A stretch of DNA of 64,000 nucleotides from an uncultured Lachnospiraceae bacterium (GTDB lineage Bacteria; Bacillota; Clostridia; Lachnospirales; Lachnospiraceae). Below are positions 26,818 to 35,417 of the stretch, one piece after another. A program made the position numbers and the translations under genes. The stretch covers positions 1 through 64,000 of the forward strand of contig CANQPJ010000007.1 in NCBI GenBank assembly GCA_947625755.1. Reading direction: 5' to 3'. Each line of letters opens with the position of its first letter. The first letter of the stretch is position 1. The notes beneath the pieces are model-generated. The model was not told the DNA's origin, made no database searches, and worked only from the letters and a program-made list of their open reading frames with translations.

Positions 26818-27141
26818 TTAAATTAATCTTTGTATAGCTTTAAGAAGAATAATAATATTATCAATATCTTTAACATCCAGGTTGCGTGAGTACTCCGCAA
26901 TGTTGTTTAAATCAATTGAATTGGCTTTTCCGGTCAAAATATAATCACAGCTGATATTCAAAGCATTGCTGAATTTTATGATATTTTCAGGTCGAATCCC
27001 TTTAGTACCATTTTCAGCGTTACTTATCATTTGTGGCGTGACATCCATAAGCTCGGCTAGTTGCTCTTGAGTATAGCCAGCTTTTTTTCGGGAATCTTTA
27101 ATACGAATCCCGATTTCTTTATATAATTCATTTTTTTTCAT
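26818..27141 (-). CDS. XRE/Cro-type transcriptional regulator
   Basis: 107 residues from the ATG at 27141; on the reverse strand GGAG lies six bases upstream, which rules out the earlier in-frame ATG at 27153. A classical HTH_XRE domain fills residues 10-70 (IGIRIKDSRKKAGYTQEQLAELMDV, then TPQMISNAENG, and YILTGK). The C-terminal 35 residues are helical and hydrophobic, possibly for dimerisation. It is divergent from the tad operon across 184 bp that contain four related short sites, so it most likely controls itself and the pilus genes (inference). Its stop overlaps the interrupted terminator. Confidence 0.88.
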   Translation of the reverse strand: MKKNELYKEIGIRIKDSRKKAGYTQEQLAELMDVTPQMISNAENGTKGIRPENIIKFSNALNISCDYILTGKANSIDLNNIAEYSRNLDVKDIDNIIILLKAIQRLI

Positions 27142-27200
27142 GGAAATCTCCAATCAATAAGTGATATAACTAATTTTGTTCATGAGTTAATATTACTTTA

Positions 27201-27229
27201 ATATTATCTTATAGTTTATCAGTCTTAAA
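27201..27229 (-). promoter_or_regulatory. Candidate promoter of the XRE gene
   Basis: On the reverse strand TTTAAG (27229-27224), 17 bases, TAATAT (27206-27201). The -35 is weak. Two of the AAACTATA-type sites overlap it. Confidence 0.4.
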
Positions 27230-27273
27230 CTATAAAATTAATAAACTATAGTTGAAAAAAATAAACCATAGTT
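27211..27273. promoter_or_regulatory. Cluster of four AAACTATA-type operator-like sites
   Basis: ATAGTTTAT (27211-27219), AAACTATA (27227-27234), the perfect palindrome AACTATAGTT (27244-27253) and AACCATAGTT (27264-27273). They cover both divergent promoters and are likely binding sites of the adjacent XRE regulator (inference). Confidence 0.55.
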
Positions 27274-27280
27274 ATATAAT
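27252..27280 (+). promoter_or_regulatory. Promoter of the tad/Flp pilus operon
   Basis: TTGAAA at 27252-27257, 17-base spacer, perfect TATAAT at 27275-27280. The start would be near 27287, giving a 39-base leader before tadZ. Two operator-like sites overlap the -35 and spacer. Confidence 0.75.
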
Positions 27281-27325
27281 AGAAAAAGTAATATATATGT
27301 ATTGTAGGTAAAAGAGGTAATATTA

Positions 27326-28393
27326 ATGAAAATAAAATTAGCATTATTGGATTCAGATAAAAATTATTTGAGCAGAATCACTACTGTTTTTACAAACAAA
27401 TATATGGATAAATTGGAGATATATGGCTTTTCTGATATGAATAATGCTATAGATAGTCTAGAAAAAGAAAAGATTGATGTTTTTTTAGCTAGTGAAGCAT
27501 TTGAAATTGATGTTCAATTAGTTCCGCAAAGATGTGGATTTGCATATTTAGTTAATAACAATGAGATAGAAGAATTGTCAGGTCAAAAAGTCATCTGTAA
27601 ATATCAGAAAGCAGAGTTGGTGTACAAACAAATATTAGGAATTTTTGCAGATATTAGTGCAACTGTAGCAGGTGTTAAATTTAACAATAACAACACAAGT
27701 ATTATAGCATTTTATGGATGCAGTGGAGGGGTAGGAAGTTCTTCTATAGCAGCAGCGTATGCAAAAAGTATGGTCAAAAAGTCAAAAAAAGTATTATATC
27801 TGAATTTTGAAAAGTTTGGTAGTACGGAATATTTTTTCTCGGGAGAAGGAAATCAAACATTTAGTGATGTATTATATGCAATAAAAAGTAAGAAAAATAA
27901 TTTATCGCTTAAATTGGAAAGTTCTGTTAAGACAGATTTGTCAGGTGTTTATTTTTTTGAGTCTAGTGAAGTCGCAATGGATATTGAAGAAATGAATTTG
28001 GAAGATTTCCAAACAATGATAAATACTGTATTGTCGGCTTTTGACTATGACATTATTGTGGTAGATACTGATTTGACAAGAAAAAATATTGTGGAGGAAA
28101 TAAATAGTAGAGCCACGTCTATAGTTATAACATGCGATGGTAGTAGTATTTCTAATAAAAAATTAATGAGAATGTGTGAATACTTTAAAATTATTGAACA
28201 ACAGAGAGATGAAAGATTATTAGCTAAAATGAAGTTAGTATATAACAAATTTAGTAATAAGACCGGAAAAATTTTAGATAATCCGGATATTCAATTTATT
28301 GGAGGGGTACAAAGATATGAGCATGCCTCCGTGGAGCAAGTTTTAGAACAGTTAGAGAAAAAGTACGAATTGATGGAACAGATTAATATGTAA
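27326..28393 (+). CDS. tadZ: TadZ/CpaE-like pilus localisation protein with degenerate Walker A
   Basis: 355 residues, RBS GAGGTAA. The N-terminal 110 residues resemble a receiver-type domain (LALLDSDKNYLSRI), as in other TadZ/CpaE proteins; residues from about 125 form a ParA/MinD-like fold (TSIIAFYGCSGGVGSSSIAAAYA ... VLYLNFEKFGST ... YDIIVVDTDL). The deviant Walker A reads GCSGGVGSSS (131-140) and lacks both lysines of the usual KGGxGKT, so nucleotide hydrolysis is doubtful. TadZ proteins position the pilus machine at the membrane or pole. First gene of the operon, 19 bp before tadA. Confidence 0.8.
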   Translation: MKIKLALLDSDKNYLSRITTVFTNKYMDKLEIYGFSDMNNAIDSLEKEKIDVFLASEAFEIDVQLVPQRCGFAYLVNNNEIEELSGQKVICKYQKAELVYKQILGIFADISATVAGVKFNNNNTSIIAFYGCSGGVGSSSIAAAYAKSMVKKSKKVLYLNFEKFGSTEYFFSGEGNQTFSDVLYAIKSKKNNLSLKLESSVKTDLSGVYFFESSEVAMDIEEMNLEDFQTMINTVLSAFDYDIIVVDTDLTRKNIVEEINSRATSIVITCDGSSISNKKLMRMCEYFKIIEQQRDERLLAKMKLVYNKFSNKTGKILDNPDIQFIGGVQRYEHASVEQVLEQLEKKYELMEQINM

Positions 28394-28412
28394 TAATAAC
28401 ATGGAGTGAATT

Positions 28413-29651
28413 ATGCAGGATGTTGCACAAAAGAAAATTGTTGATGAAATAAGACAGTATATTACCGATAATTTACCTTTAAGTAAAATGTCTGATGAAG
28501 AACTTGAAGAAAGGGTAGAAGAACTTGTTGCTCGTAAGTTGGAAAATATATACTGCACAATTGAAGAAAGGGTGGAAATCGCTAGGCAAATATATAGTTC
28601 TATTAGAGGATTCGGCTTGCTCGATAGTATTATTAGTGATGAAACTATTACAGAAATAATGATAAATGGTGCAGATAATATTTTCATAGAAAAGAATGGA
28701 AAGGTAACAAAACTAAACAAAAAATTTGAAAACCAGAGAAGGCTAGAGGATGTAATTCAAAGAATTGTAGGGTTGGCTGGAAGGGAAGTTAATCAAGCAA
28801 ATCCTATTTGCGACACAAGATTACCTGATGGTTCTCGTGTAAATGTGGTGTTGCCTCCTATTGCTTTATGTGGGCCAACAATAACTATAAGAAAATTTTC
28901 AAAAACTCCTATGACAATTGAAAAATTAATTCAGTACGGTTCATTGACAAAAGAGATTGCAAAAAAATTAGAATTGTTAGTTAAGGCAAAATATAACATA
29001 TTTATTAGTGGTGGAACAGGTTCGGGAAAGACAACATTTTTAAATGCATTATCGAATTATATTCCAAAAGATGAAAGAGTAATTACCATAGAGGATTCAG
29101 CAGAATTACAGATTGTTGGTGTAGAAAATCTGGTAAGTATGGAAACAAGAAATGCTAATTCAGCAGGTGCTGGTTCAATCACGATTACGGATTTGATAAA
29201 GTCTTCTCTTCGAATGAGACCAGAAAGGATTGTTGTTGGTGAGGTCCGTGGTGGAGAAGCTTTAGATATGCTTCAAGCAATGAACACTGGGCATGATGGG
29301 TCATTATCAACTGGCCATGCGAACTCTACAGAGGATATGCTTAGCCGATTAGAGACAATGGTTTTACAAGGAGCAGCAGGTCTTCCTTTAGAGGCTATTA
29401 GACAGCAAATTGCGTCTGCAGTCGATATTATTATTCATCTTTCCAGATTGCGCGATCACTCAAGAAAGACGATGGCAATTACTGAAGTTGTTGGATATCA
29501 AGATGGCAAAATCATTCTAAATCCATTATATGTATTTGAAGAAGACGAAAATAGTACACTGGAGCATGTATCAGGTAGCTTGAATCGAACAAATAATAAG
29601 ATGATAAATGTTCATAAATTACAATTGACGGGAATTAAAGAAGAAATATAG
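28413..29651 (+). CDS. tadA: TadA/CpaF family secretion ATPase
   Basis: 412 residues, RBS TGGAG. Hexameric motor powering Flp pilus assembly. N-terminal helical domain, then the type II/IV secretion ATPase core: ITEIMINGADNIFIEKNGK, the Arg finger region DTRLPDGSRVNVV, Walker A GGTGSGKTT (200-208), Asp box VITIEDSAELQI, Walker B RIVVGEVRGGEAL and His box MNTGHDGSLSTGHANS. All motifs are intact. Cytoplasmic, paired with TadB and TadC just downstream. Confidence 0.95.
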   Translation: MQDVAQKKIVDEIRQYITDNLPLSKMSDEELEERVEELVARKLENIYCTIEERVEIARQIYSSIRGFGLLDSIISDETITEIMINGADNIFIEKNGKVTKLNKKFENQRRLEDVIQRIVGLAGREVNQANPICDTRLPDGSRVNVVLPPIALCGPTITIRKFSKTPMTIEKLIQYGSLTKEIAKKLELLVKAKYNIFISGGTGSGKTTFLNALSNYIPKDERVITIEDSAELQIVGVENLVSMETRNANSAGAGSITITDLIKSSLRMRPERIVVGEVRGGEALDMLQAMNTGHDGSLSTGHANSTEDMLSRLETMVLQGAAGLPLEAIRQQIASAVDIIIHLSRLRDHSRKTMAITEVVGYQDGKIILNPLYVFEEDENSTLEHVSGSLNRTNNKMINVHKLQLTGIKEEI

Positions 29652-29659
29652 GAGAAGAT

Positions 29660-30517
29660 ATGTTTTCACGAAAAGAAAAGCAGGAAAAAGAACCAAAGTA
29701 TTATATGTCAGCTACAAATATAAAAGTATTAAATTATAAAGTGTATTATATGTCTAATTTGGAGAAAATAATATATTTTCTAATAGCGTTTATAGTTGGA
29801 GCAGCAATAGGATATTTATTTTATGGAGGGCTTGCGAAGGACGAATATGGAAATGCTACAACAGCTACATACATTCTTAATATAATCATCTGTTTAAGTG
29901 TGGGTGTTTTTGCGGGAAAATTTTTTCTACCTATAAGAGTTAAAAGTCTTCAGGAAAAGAGAGTTGATAAATTGCGTATACAGTTTCGAGATATGCTTGA
30001 TTCATTAACTACATCGTTAAATGCAGGAATGAATGTTACAGATTCCTTTATTAATGTATATGATGATATGAAAGTTCAGTATGATGACAATGCATTTATC
30101 ATTAAAGAATTAGAAGTGATTCTTGCCGGAATAAATAACAATGTTGATATAGAAGATATATTAATGGACTTGGGAGTAAGAAGTGGCATTGATGATATAA
30201 AAAGTTTTGCCAATGTATTTCAATTGTCTTACCGTAAAGGTGGAAATATAAAAGAAATTATTCGAAATACACATGAAATTATATCTGAAAAAATGGAAAT
30301 TGAAGAAGATATTAAATCCATGGTTTCATCAAATAAAATGGAACAGAATATGATGACAGTTATGCCAATTGGAATTGTTGGTATGATTAAGATGATGAGT
30401 GGAGATTTTGGCGCAAATTTTGCTACAGGAATTGGTATTATTTCTACAACTATAGGAGTTGGAATTTTTATTATATCTTATCTTCTTGGAAAATCAATTC
30501 TTGATATTAAAGTATAG
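29660..30517 (+). CDS. tadB: TadB-like inner-membrane platform protein
   Basis: 285 residues, RBS TAGGAGA. Two hydrophobic segments near residues 37-58 and 70-90 precede a type II secretion F domain (LRIQFRDMLDSLTTSLNAGMNVTDSF ... YRKGGNIKEIIRNTHEII), with two C-terminal hydrophobic segments (MPIGIVGMIKMM; GIISTTIGVGIFIISYLLG). Topology matches TadB. It forms the membrane platform on which TadA acts. Eight bases separate it from tadA and from tadC. Confidence 0.87.
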   Translation: MFSRKEKQEKEPKYYMSATNIKVLNYKVYYMSNLEKIIYFLIAFIVGAAIGYLFYGGLAKDEYGNATTATYILNIIICLSVGVFAGKFFLPIRVKSLQEKRVDKLRIQFRDMLDSLTTSLNAGMNVTDSFINVYDDMKVQYDDNAFIIKELEVILAGINNNVDIEDILMDLGVRSGIDDIKSFANVFQLSYRKGGNIKEIIRNTHEIISEKMEIEEDIKSMVSSNKMEQNMMTVMPIGIVGMIKMMSGDFGANFATGIGIISTTIGVGIFIISYLLGKSILDIKV

Positions 30518-30525
30518 GAGGCAAT

Positions 30526-31398
30526 ATGTTTTTATCTATAACAGATTATGTGATTATTACTATAGGATATATTGTTTTAGCGGTGTGGTTAATTTTTTTT
30601 ATAAAAGGATTAAAATACTCTAGTTTATTTGATGTTTTGGAAGAAAAAGATTACCCACTAAAAGAGTTATATGGATGGGGATACGGTATAATGGAAATGC
30701 TTCGCTATCCATATAAATCAAAAAAAGACAGAAAATTAAGAAAAGAAATTGAAATTTTATATGGAAAGAAATATGCGGATTTTTACATAAGAGTTGCATA
30801 TGCACAGAAGTTATCTATTGCTTCTGTGCTGTTGGTTTTTTCGTTTATCATGTATGGAATCAGTTCTTCTACAATGGGACTGTTCCTAATGATAGGTATG
30901 GCTGGGTTGTCATACTATTATTTTGGGGATGCTACTAATAAAAAAATACGTAAAAGAGCAGATGAAATGTTAAGTGATTTTTCAGATGTTGTGTCAAAAC
31001 TAGCCCTATTAACAAATGCTGGTATGATTTTAAAAGAAGCATGGATTGAAACTGCATATGCAGGGGATACAAATATCTATAAAGAGATGCAGAAAACTGT
31101 AGAAGATATGAATAATGGATCTTCTGAAATAGAAGCATATTTTACTTTTGGAAATAGATGCATTATTCCGGAAATCAAAAAATTTGTTTCAACTATTACT
31201 CAAGGTGTGACAAAAGGAAATGCAGAATTGGTAAGCATGTTACAACAACAAAGCAAAGAAGTATGGCAGATGAAACAGTCTATTGTAAGGCATAAAGCTG
31301 AAAAGGCATCTTCGCAATTAATGATACCAATTTTTTTAATGTTTATCGGAATTTTAATTATGATATTAGTGCCTATTTTTGGAAATTTAGGTGTTTAA
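30526..31398 (+). CDS. tadC: TadC-like inner-membrane platform protein
   Basis: 290 residues, RBS TAGGAGG. One N-terminal hydrophobic segment (YVIITIGYIVLAVWLIFFI), two central ones (about 90-130) and one at the C-terminus flanking a type II secretion F domain (MLSDFSDVVSKLALLTNAGMILKEAW ... VTKGNAELVSMLQQQSKEVW). TadB and TadC are paralogues that probably heterodimerise. The coding end overlaps the leader of the pilin gene. Confidence 0.87.
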   Translation: MFLSITDYVIITIGYIVLAVWLIFFIKGLKYSSLFDVLEEKDYPLKELYGWGYGIMEMLRYPYKSKKDRKLRKEIEILYGKKYADFYIRVAYAQKLSIASVLLVFSFIMYGISSSTMGLFLMIGMAGLSYYYFGDATNKKIRKRADEMLSDFSDVVSKLALLTNAGMILKEAWIETAYAGDTNIYKEMQKTVEDMNNGSSEIEAYFTFGNRCIIPEIKKFVSTITQGVTKGNAELVSMLQQQSKEVWQMKQSIVRHKAEKASSQLMIPIFLMFIGILIMILVPIFGNLGV

Positions 31399-31429
31399 TA
31401 TACAAAAAAAGAAAAAGGAGGAAGCACAA

Positions 31430-31645
31430 ATGGATATGTTATTCATTAAAGGAATAATGTTGAAGGAAAGAGTATGCAACTTTTTTAAAAAAGAGTCTGG
31501 GGAAGTAAATGTAGTTGCAATCATAGTTTTAATTGCGGTAGCAATAGCAATCGCATTACTTTTTAAAGAACAGCTACAGAAGTTAGTAACAGATTTATTT
31601 TCAGCTTTATCTAAAAAAGGAGAAGATGCGGTTAAGGGTATGTAA
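31430..31645 (+). CDS. Flp-like (type IVb) major pilin candidate
   Basis: 71 residues from the ATG at 31430, nine bases after AAGGAGG; an upstream in-frame start at 31391 overlaps tadC and lacks a site. A charged leader (about 25 residues, ending KKESG) is followed by one hydrophobic helix VNVVAIIVLIAVAIAIALLF and KEQLQKLVTDLFSAL, the pattern of Firmicute Flp1-like pilins. Predicted cleavage after Gly leaves Glu at position +1, not the usual +5. It has the strongest RBS in the region and is followed by a stable hairpin, as expected for a highly expressed structural subunit. Confidence 0.8.
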   Translation: MDMLFIKGIMLKERVCNFFKKESGEVNVVAIIVLIAVAIAIALLFKEQLQKLVTDLFSALSKKGEDAVKGM

Positions 31646-31651
31646 AAAATG

Positions 31652-31679
31652 ATACAAGGGGCATATTTGCCCCTTGTAT
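31652..31679 (+). terminator. Stable hairpin after the pilin gene
   Basis: ATACAAGGGGCA (31652-31663) and TGCCCCTTGTAT (31668-31679) form a perfect 12-bp stem with a TATT loop, but no T-run follows; the next RBS (GAGGAGA) begins four bases later. Likely a partial terminator or 3'-end stabiliser that raises pilin mRNA over downstream genes. Confidence 0.65.
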
Positions 31680-31694
31680 GCCGAGGAGATATAT

Positions 31695-32291
31695 ATGAAA
31701 AAGGATAAAGGCGCTGTGATGATTGTAGAAGCCACCATTGTTTTCCCTATTATGTTTTTTATAATTTTCTTCATCATTTTTTATGGAAATGTTATGTTTC
31801 AAAAATCAAAAATTGATAATTATGTATCAATTTATGCTCAGTGGGGAGCACAACAATGCGCAGATCCGTTGTATATTGAAACGCTGCAAAGTAATAGTGT
31901 GACAACTGATACAAGTGCAATTGATGTAAAACCTTATCGATATTTTGGAAATATGGGAGATATTATTACAAAAGTAGAAACAGAAATAGAGAAAAAATCT
32001 AAAGACGCAGGTTTTTTTGAAGGTATGCAACCAAAGGGAATGCAGGTTAATGCAAAATTTTCTAACTATATTGTGTATAGTACTTTTGATATAGATGTCA
32101 AGTATAATATTGAATTTCCGTTTACGTTTTTAGGAGAAAAAATAAAGTTGTCAACGATGTCAGCGTATGAATCAATACCGGTTTCTGATCCGGCTGATTT
32201 TATTAATAATATTAATATGGCAAAAGATTTTGTTCAATCTAATCAGCAAATACAAAATGCGATACAAAAAGTGAAAGAGTTTCTAAATTAG
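31695..32291 (+). CDS. TadE-like pseudopilin 1
   Basis: 198 residues from the ATG at 31695 (GAGGAGA upstream). Short basic leader MKKDKG, then AVMIVEATIVFPIMFFIIFFIIFYGNV, a prepilin-like hydrophobic helix with the conserved Glu, then a soluble extracytoplasmic domain of about 155 residues with no motif I recognise. Processing by the prepilin peptidase encoded at 36929 is expected. Minor pilins of this type help to start pilus assembly. Confidence 0.78.
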   Translation: MKKDKGAVMIVEATIVFPIMFFIIFFIIFYGNVMFQKSKIDNYVSIYAQWGAQQCADPLYIETLQSNSVTTDTSAIDVKPYRYFGNMGDIITKVETEIEKKSKDAGFFEGMQPKGMQVNAKFSNYIVYSTFDIDVKYNIEFPFTFLGEKIKLSTMSAYESIPVSDPADFINNINMAKDFVQSNQQIQNAIQKVKEFLN

Positions 32292-32306
32292 AAAAAGAGG
32301 TGCAAA

Positions 32307-35300
32307 GTGATTAATTTATTTAGAAAACAGAGAGGGGCCGTAACTGTTTTCCTCGTAATTATATTAGTCCCTACAATTACAATATGTAGTTTGTTTGTTG
32401 ATGCAAGTAGAATGGAACTCGCCAAGCCAGTTGTTAAATCAGCTGGGAATCTAGCTCTCAACACAATGCTTACAGAATATGATGAAAAATTAAATGAAAT
32501 ATATGGATTATTGGGCTCCTGTCAAAATACAGAAGAACTAAAAGAAACTGTAAAGCAATACTTTTTAGATGCATTAAAATCTCAAGGAATAGACAATGCT
32601 GAAACAGAAGGAGTTTTATCGAGAGTGGAGCAAATGTTTGAGCAGGATTCTGAGGTAGCGGACTTGCTCAACATTGAAGGAACTGATGTGAACATCTCTC
32701 CGGTAAAAGATGGAAATTTATCAAATCCAAGTTTAGTAAAACAACAGATTGTAGAGTTTATGAAATATCGTGCACCAATTGATTTGGTTTCTGGGTTATT
32801 AGATACAATAAAAAAAGTAGTACAAAGTTCAAAAACAGCAAAACAGGAAACAAAGGTAACAGAAGAAAAGCAGGATTATTATGAAGCGGAAAATGAATTG
32901 TTGGAAATTCTAAAGGAATTATATGATGAATTATATAATTTTCGAAAACTTAATTTAACAAAAGAATATATTAATAAACAAGTATTACCAGATATAAATA
33001 GCAATTTCAAGGAAAATTATAGGAAAATACATAAAAAAATAGTATTTGACTTATTTAACACAGAAGGTTTGTCATTATTTTCACCTGCAAATATAAAGTA
33101 TAAGGTATCCGAATTTACAAATAATGATTATCAAAATGATGTAAAATATGATGCAAAAAATAAAGCTACGGTTAGTGATGTTCAAAAGCGTGCAGACAGT
33201 TTTGAGGATAGTATATCTACATATTTAGATAAAAAAAATAGTATGAAAAATACCATATGGAATTATTATGCTTTTGATGGAGGAGTGTATAAGACACAAT
33301 ATTGGGCACAGTCGGTTATTCTAATTCAAAATAATATTTCAAAATATGATGATTATATAAATGCGGCCAAAGAATTAGGAAGACAGTATCTATTATTTAA
33401 TAATGCTTGTCAAAATACAACTCAATCAGAGAAAATAACAATTAGTCATGATATGAATATTGAAGAATATTTAGGTAACGGAAACTTTGTGGGTGATAAA
33501 ACAATAGCATTTTCTATTAATGGCAATGCGAGTGGAAGTCTTGCTTACACTTATAAACAGCTTATCAAAGATTTTTTACCAACAGGGTTTTATGGGAATA
33601 TAGCTCAAAGGTTAAAAGAAATATCAACTGCCGCTATTAATGGAAAATCTTCTTTGGAAATAGGAACAAATGGAACAAATGGAAGTGTGGGAACACGGAA
33701 CACTACCGAGGTAAATCAGAAGATATACGAAGTATGTAGCCTATATAAGCAATACTATAATAAATTTCAAAAAGCAGATAATTACTTAAAAAATGCACAA
33801 AAGTGTATGAAAAAAATCGGTGATGAAAATTCGGGATTAATAAAGGCAGTAAATAATGCTTTTGACGAATGGGAAAAACAGTCAAAAAAACTTGATAAAA
33901 CCGATAGCCAAATTAAGGAGGAGAATAATAAGGATTTACAAGAAGAAAAAAAATTAATTGATGAGACCTTAACAAATAGTAATATTAAGGAATTATCAAA
34001 CAGAATAGATAATATCAAAGAATTAATTAAGACAGTTTACGATAATATTAACAGTACAAAATATAATGGTACAAAATTAAGCGAGATAGAAAATTTCCAA
34101 ACTGCTAAATCAAAATCCGGAATTAGTGAGAAAAAAATAACAACAAAATATGATGAGCTAATGAATTATGCTAGTTCTAGTTTCAAATTTACTACAGGAA
34201 CAAAAAATGTAAATATAACAAATAGTAATCATCCAGATTTAGATGGAGTAAATGAACCTCAACTATATAAATGGATGAAAAATAAATTTAAAAAAACATC
34301 GGTTAAAAAAGATGAAGATGAGGCGGAGGACGAATATAAAAAATATAAAAAAGATTCAGAAAAAGCTACTTATGATGATGAGGAGGTTGGAACAACAAGT
34401 AATGAAATAAAAAAACAGAGTAATTTACCGTCGGGCGGAAAGTGTGCTGATAAGAATGAAAAAACAGCAAAAATATCAAAAGTTACAAGCGTTATATCTA
34501 ATATGTTCAGCGAAGATATATTAAATAGTTTGGCGAATATTGGAAAAAGTTTTAGAGATGATTTGTATACAACAGATTATGTTATGAATATGTTTAGTTA
34601 TGATACATATGTAAATGAGGGAAAAACTCGTTATAAAGAAGATACCAATTCCACACTTTCTACAAAGGATTTTGAGGAAAACGAAAATAAAACATTTAAA
34701 TATAATAAAACCCTGACTAATCAACCAATTAATAAAGATAATAATTTTGCATATTTAGGTGAAGTTGAATACATATTGTATGGAAATTTAAATGTCATTA
34801 ATAAAGCCAATGCATATGGAAGGATATTTTTGTTAAGATATGCATTTAATATTGCTCCTGTTTTTCAAAAATTTTGGTCAGGAACACCAGATGCATTGAA
34901 AGTAGAATCTACAGCAGCAGGAATATCGCTTGCAACATATGGTGTTATACCTAAAAATCTTATAAAGCTGGCGATATGCTTAATGTTGAATGTTTTAGAA
35001 TCGACATCAGATTTAAAAACTTTGCGTTCTGGAAAAGGTGTACGTTTAATTAAAAATGCATCACAAGTATCTGTAGGTTTTCCAGCAACTTTGTCAAATA
35101 TAGAGGACAATGATTCAAATGCATTTAAACCTAAATACAGTGATTATCTTTCATTGTTTTTATTTACAAAATTGGCTTCAACTGAAGAAATAGATGTTTA
35201 TAAGAGAATTGCTGATGTGGTACAGGTAAATATGAATCATCTTTCAAAGAATGAAACATCAACATATTTATTGAGTAAAGCTGTTGTGTATTATAAGATA

Positions 35301-35417
35301 AGCGCCGATATAAGTATTAAACCGCTATTACTTGCACTCGATATAAATCAAGGAGAAAATACTTATCATTTGAATACATTATGTAACTATACTTTTAAAA
35401 GTATAGCTGGTTATTAG
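32307..35417 (+). CDS. TadG-like large pseudopilin (DUF5702-like)
   Basis: 1036 residues, GTG start after GAGGTG. The N-terminus RKQRGAVTVFLVIILVPTITICSLF is a single transmembrane helix following a basic leader, then FVDASRMELAKP, the arrangement of Firmicute TadG-like/DUF5702 proteins. The rest is a long, Lys/Asn/Asp-rich and probably helical extracytoplasmic region with low-complexity stretches (DEDEAEDEYKKYKKD near 670-685). No von Willebrand A motif is evident. Its last eight residues and stop lie inside the 765-bp repeat, whose copy 1 therefore carries a fossil of this 3' end. Function in pilus anchoring is inferred from position. Confidence 0.65.
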   Translation: MINLFRKQRGAVTVFLVIILVPTITICSLFVDASRMELAKPVVKSAGNLALNTMLTEYDEKLNEIYGLLGSCQNTEELKETVKQYFLDALKSQGIDNAETEGVLSRVEQMFEQDSEVADLLNIEGTDVNISPVKDGNLSNPSLVKQQIVEFMKYRAPIDLVSGLLDTIKKVVQSSKTAKQETKVTEEKQDYYEAENELLEILKELYDELYNFRKLNLTKEYINKQVLPDINSNFKENYRKIHKKIVFDLFNTEGLSLFSPANIKYKVSEFTNNDYQNDVKYDAKNKATVSDVQKRADSFEDSISTYLDKKNSMKNTIWNYYAFDGGVYKTQYWAQSVILIQNNISKYDDYINAAKELGRQYLLFNNACQNTTQSEKITISHDMNIEEYLGNGNFVGDKTIAFSINGNASGSLAYTYKQLIKDFLPTGFYGNIAQRLKEISTAAINGKSSLEIGTNGTNGSVGTRNTTEVNQKIYEVCSLYKQYYNKFQKADNYLKNAQKCMKKIGDENSGLIKAVNNAFDEWEKQSKKLDKTDSQIKEENNKDLQEEKKLIDETLTNSNIKELSNRIDNIKELIKTVYDNINSTKYNGTKLSEIENFQTAKSKSGISEKKITTKYDELMNYASSSFKFTTGTKNVNITNSNHPDLDGVNEPQLYKWMKNKFKKTSVKKDEDEAEDEYKKYKKDSEKATYDDEEVGTTSNEIKKQSNLPSGGKCADKNEKTAKISKVTSVISNMFSEDILNSLANIGKSFRDDLYTTDYVMNMFSYDTYVNEGKTRYKEDTNSTLSTKDFEENENKTFKYNKTLTNQPINKDNNFAYLGEVEYILYGNLNVINKANAYGRIFLLRYAFNIAPVFQKFWSGTPDALKVESTAAGISLATYGVIPKNLIKLAICLMLNVLESTSDLKTLRSGKGVRLIKNASQVSVGFPATLSNIEDNDSNAFKPKYSDYLSLFLFTKLASTEEIDVYKRIADVVQVNMNHLSKNETSTYLLSKAVVYYKISADISIKPLLLALDINQGENTYHLNTLCNYTFKSIAGY

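Larger units (their letters stand above)
25276..26819. terminator. Palindromic terminator split by the IS element
   Basis: Left arm AAAAAAGACTGTCGCGTTAA plus TGATTT at 25276-25301 is the exact reverse complement of the sequence ending at 26818. Removing the IS and one 8-bp target copy restores a stem of about 24 bp with loop TTTA and A/T runs at both ends. This would be a bidirectional intrinsic terminator. Its reverse-strand U-run overlaps the stop of the XRE gene, so it probably ended that transcript. Confidence 0.8.
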
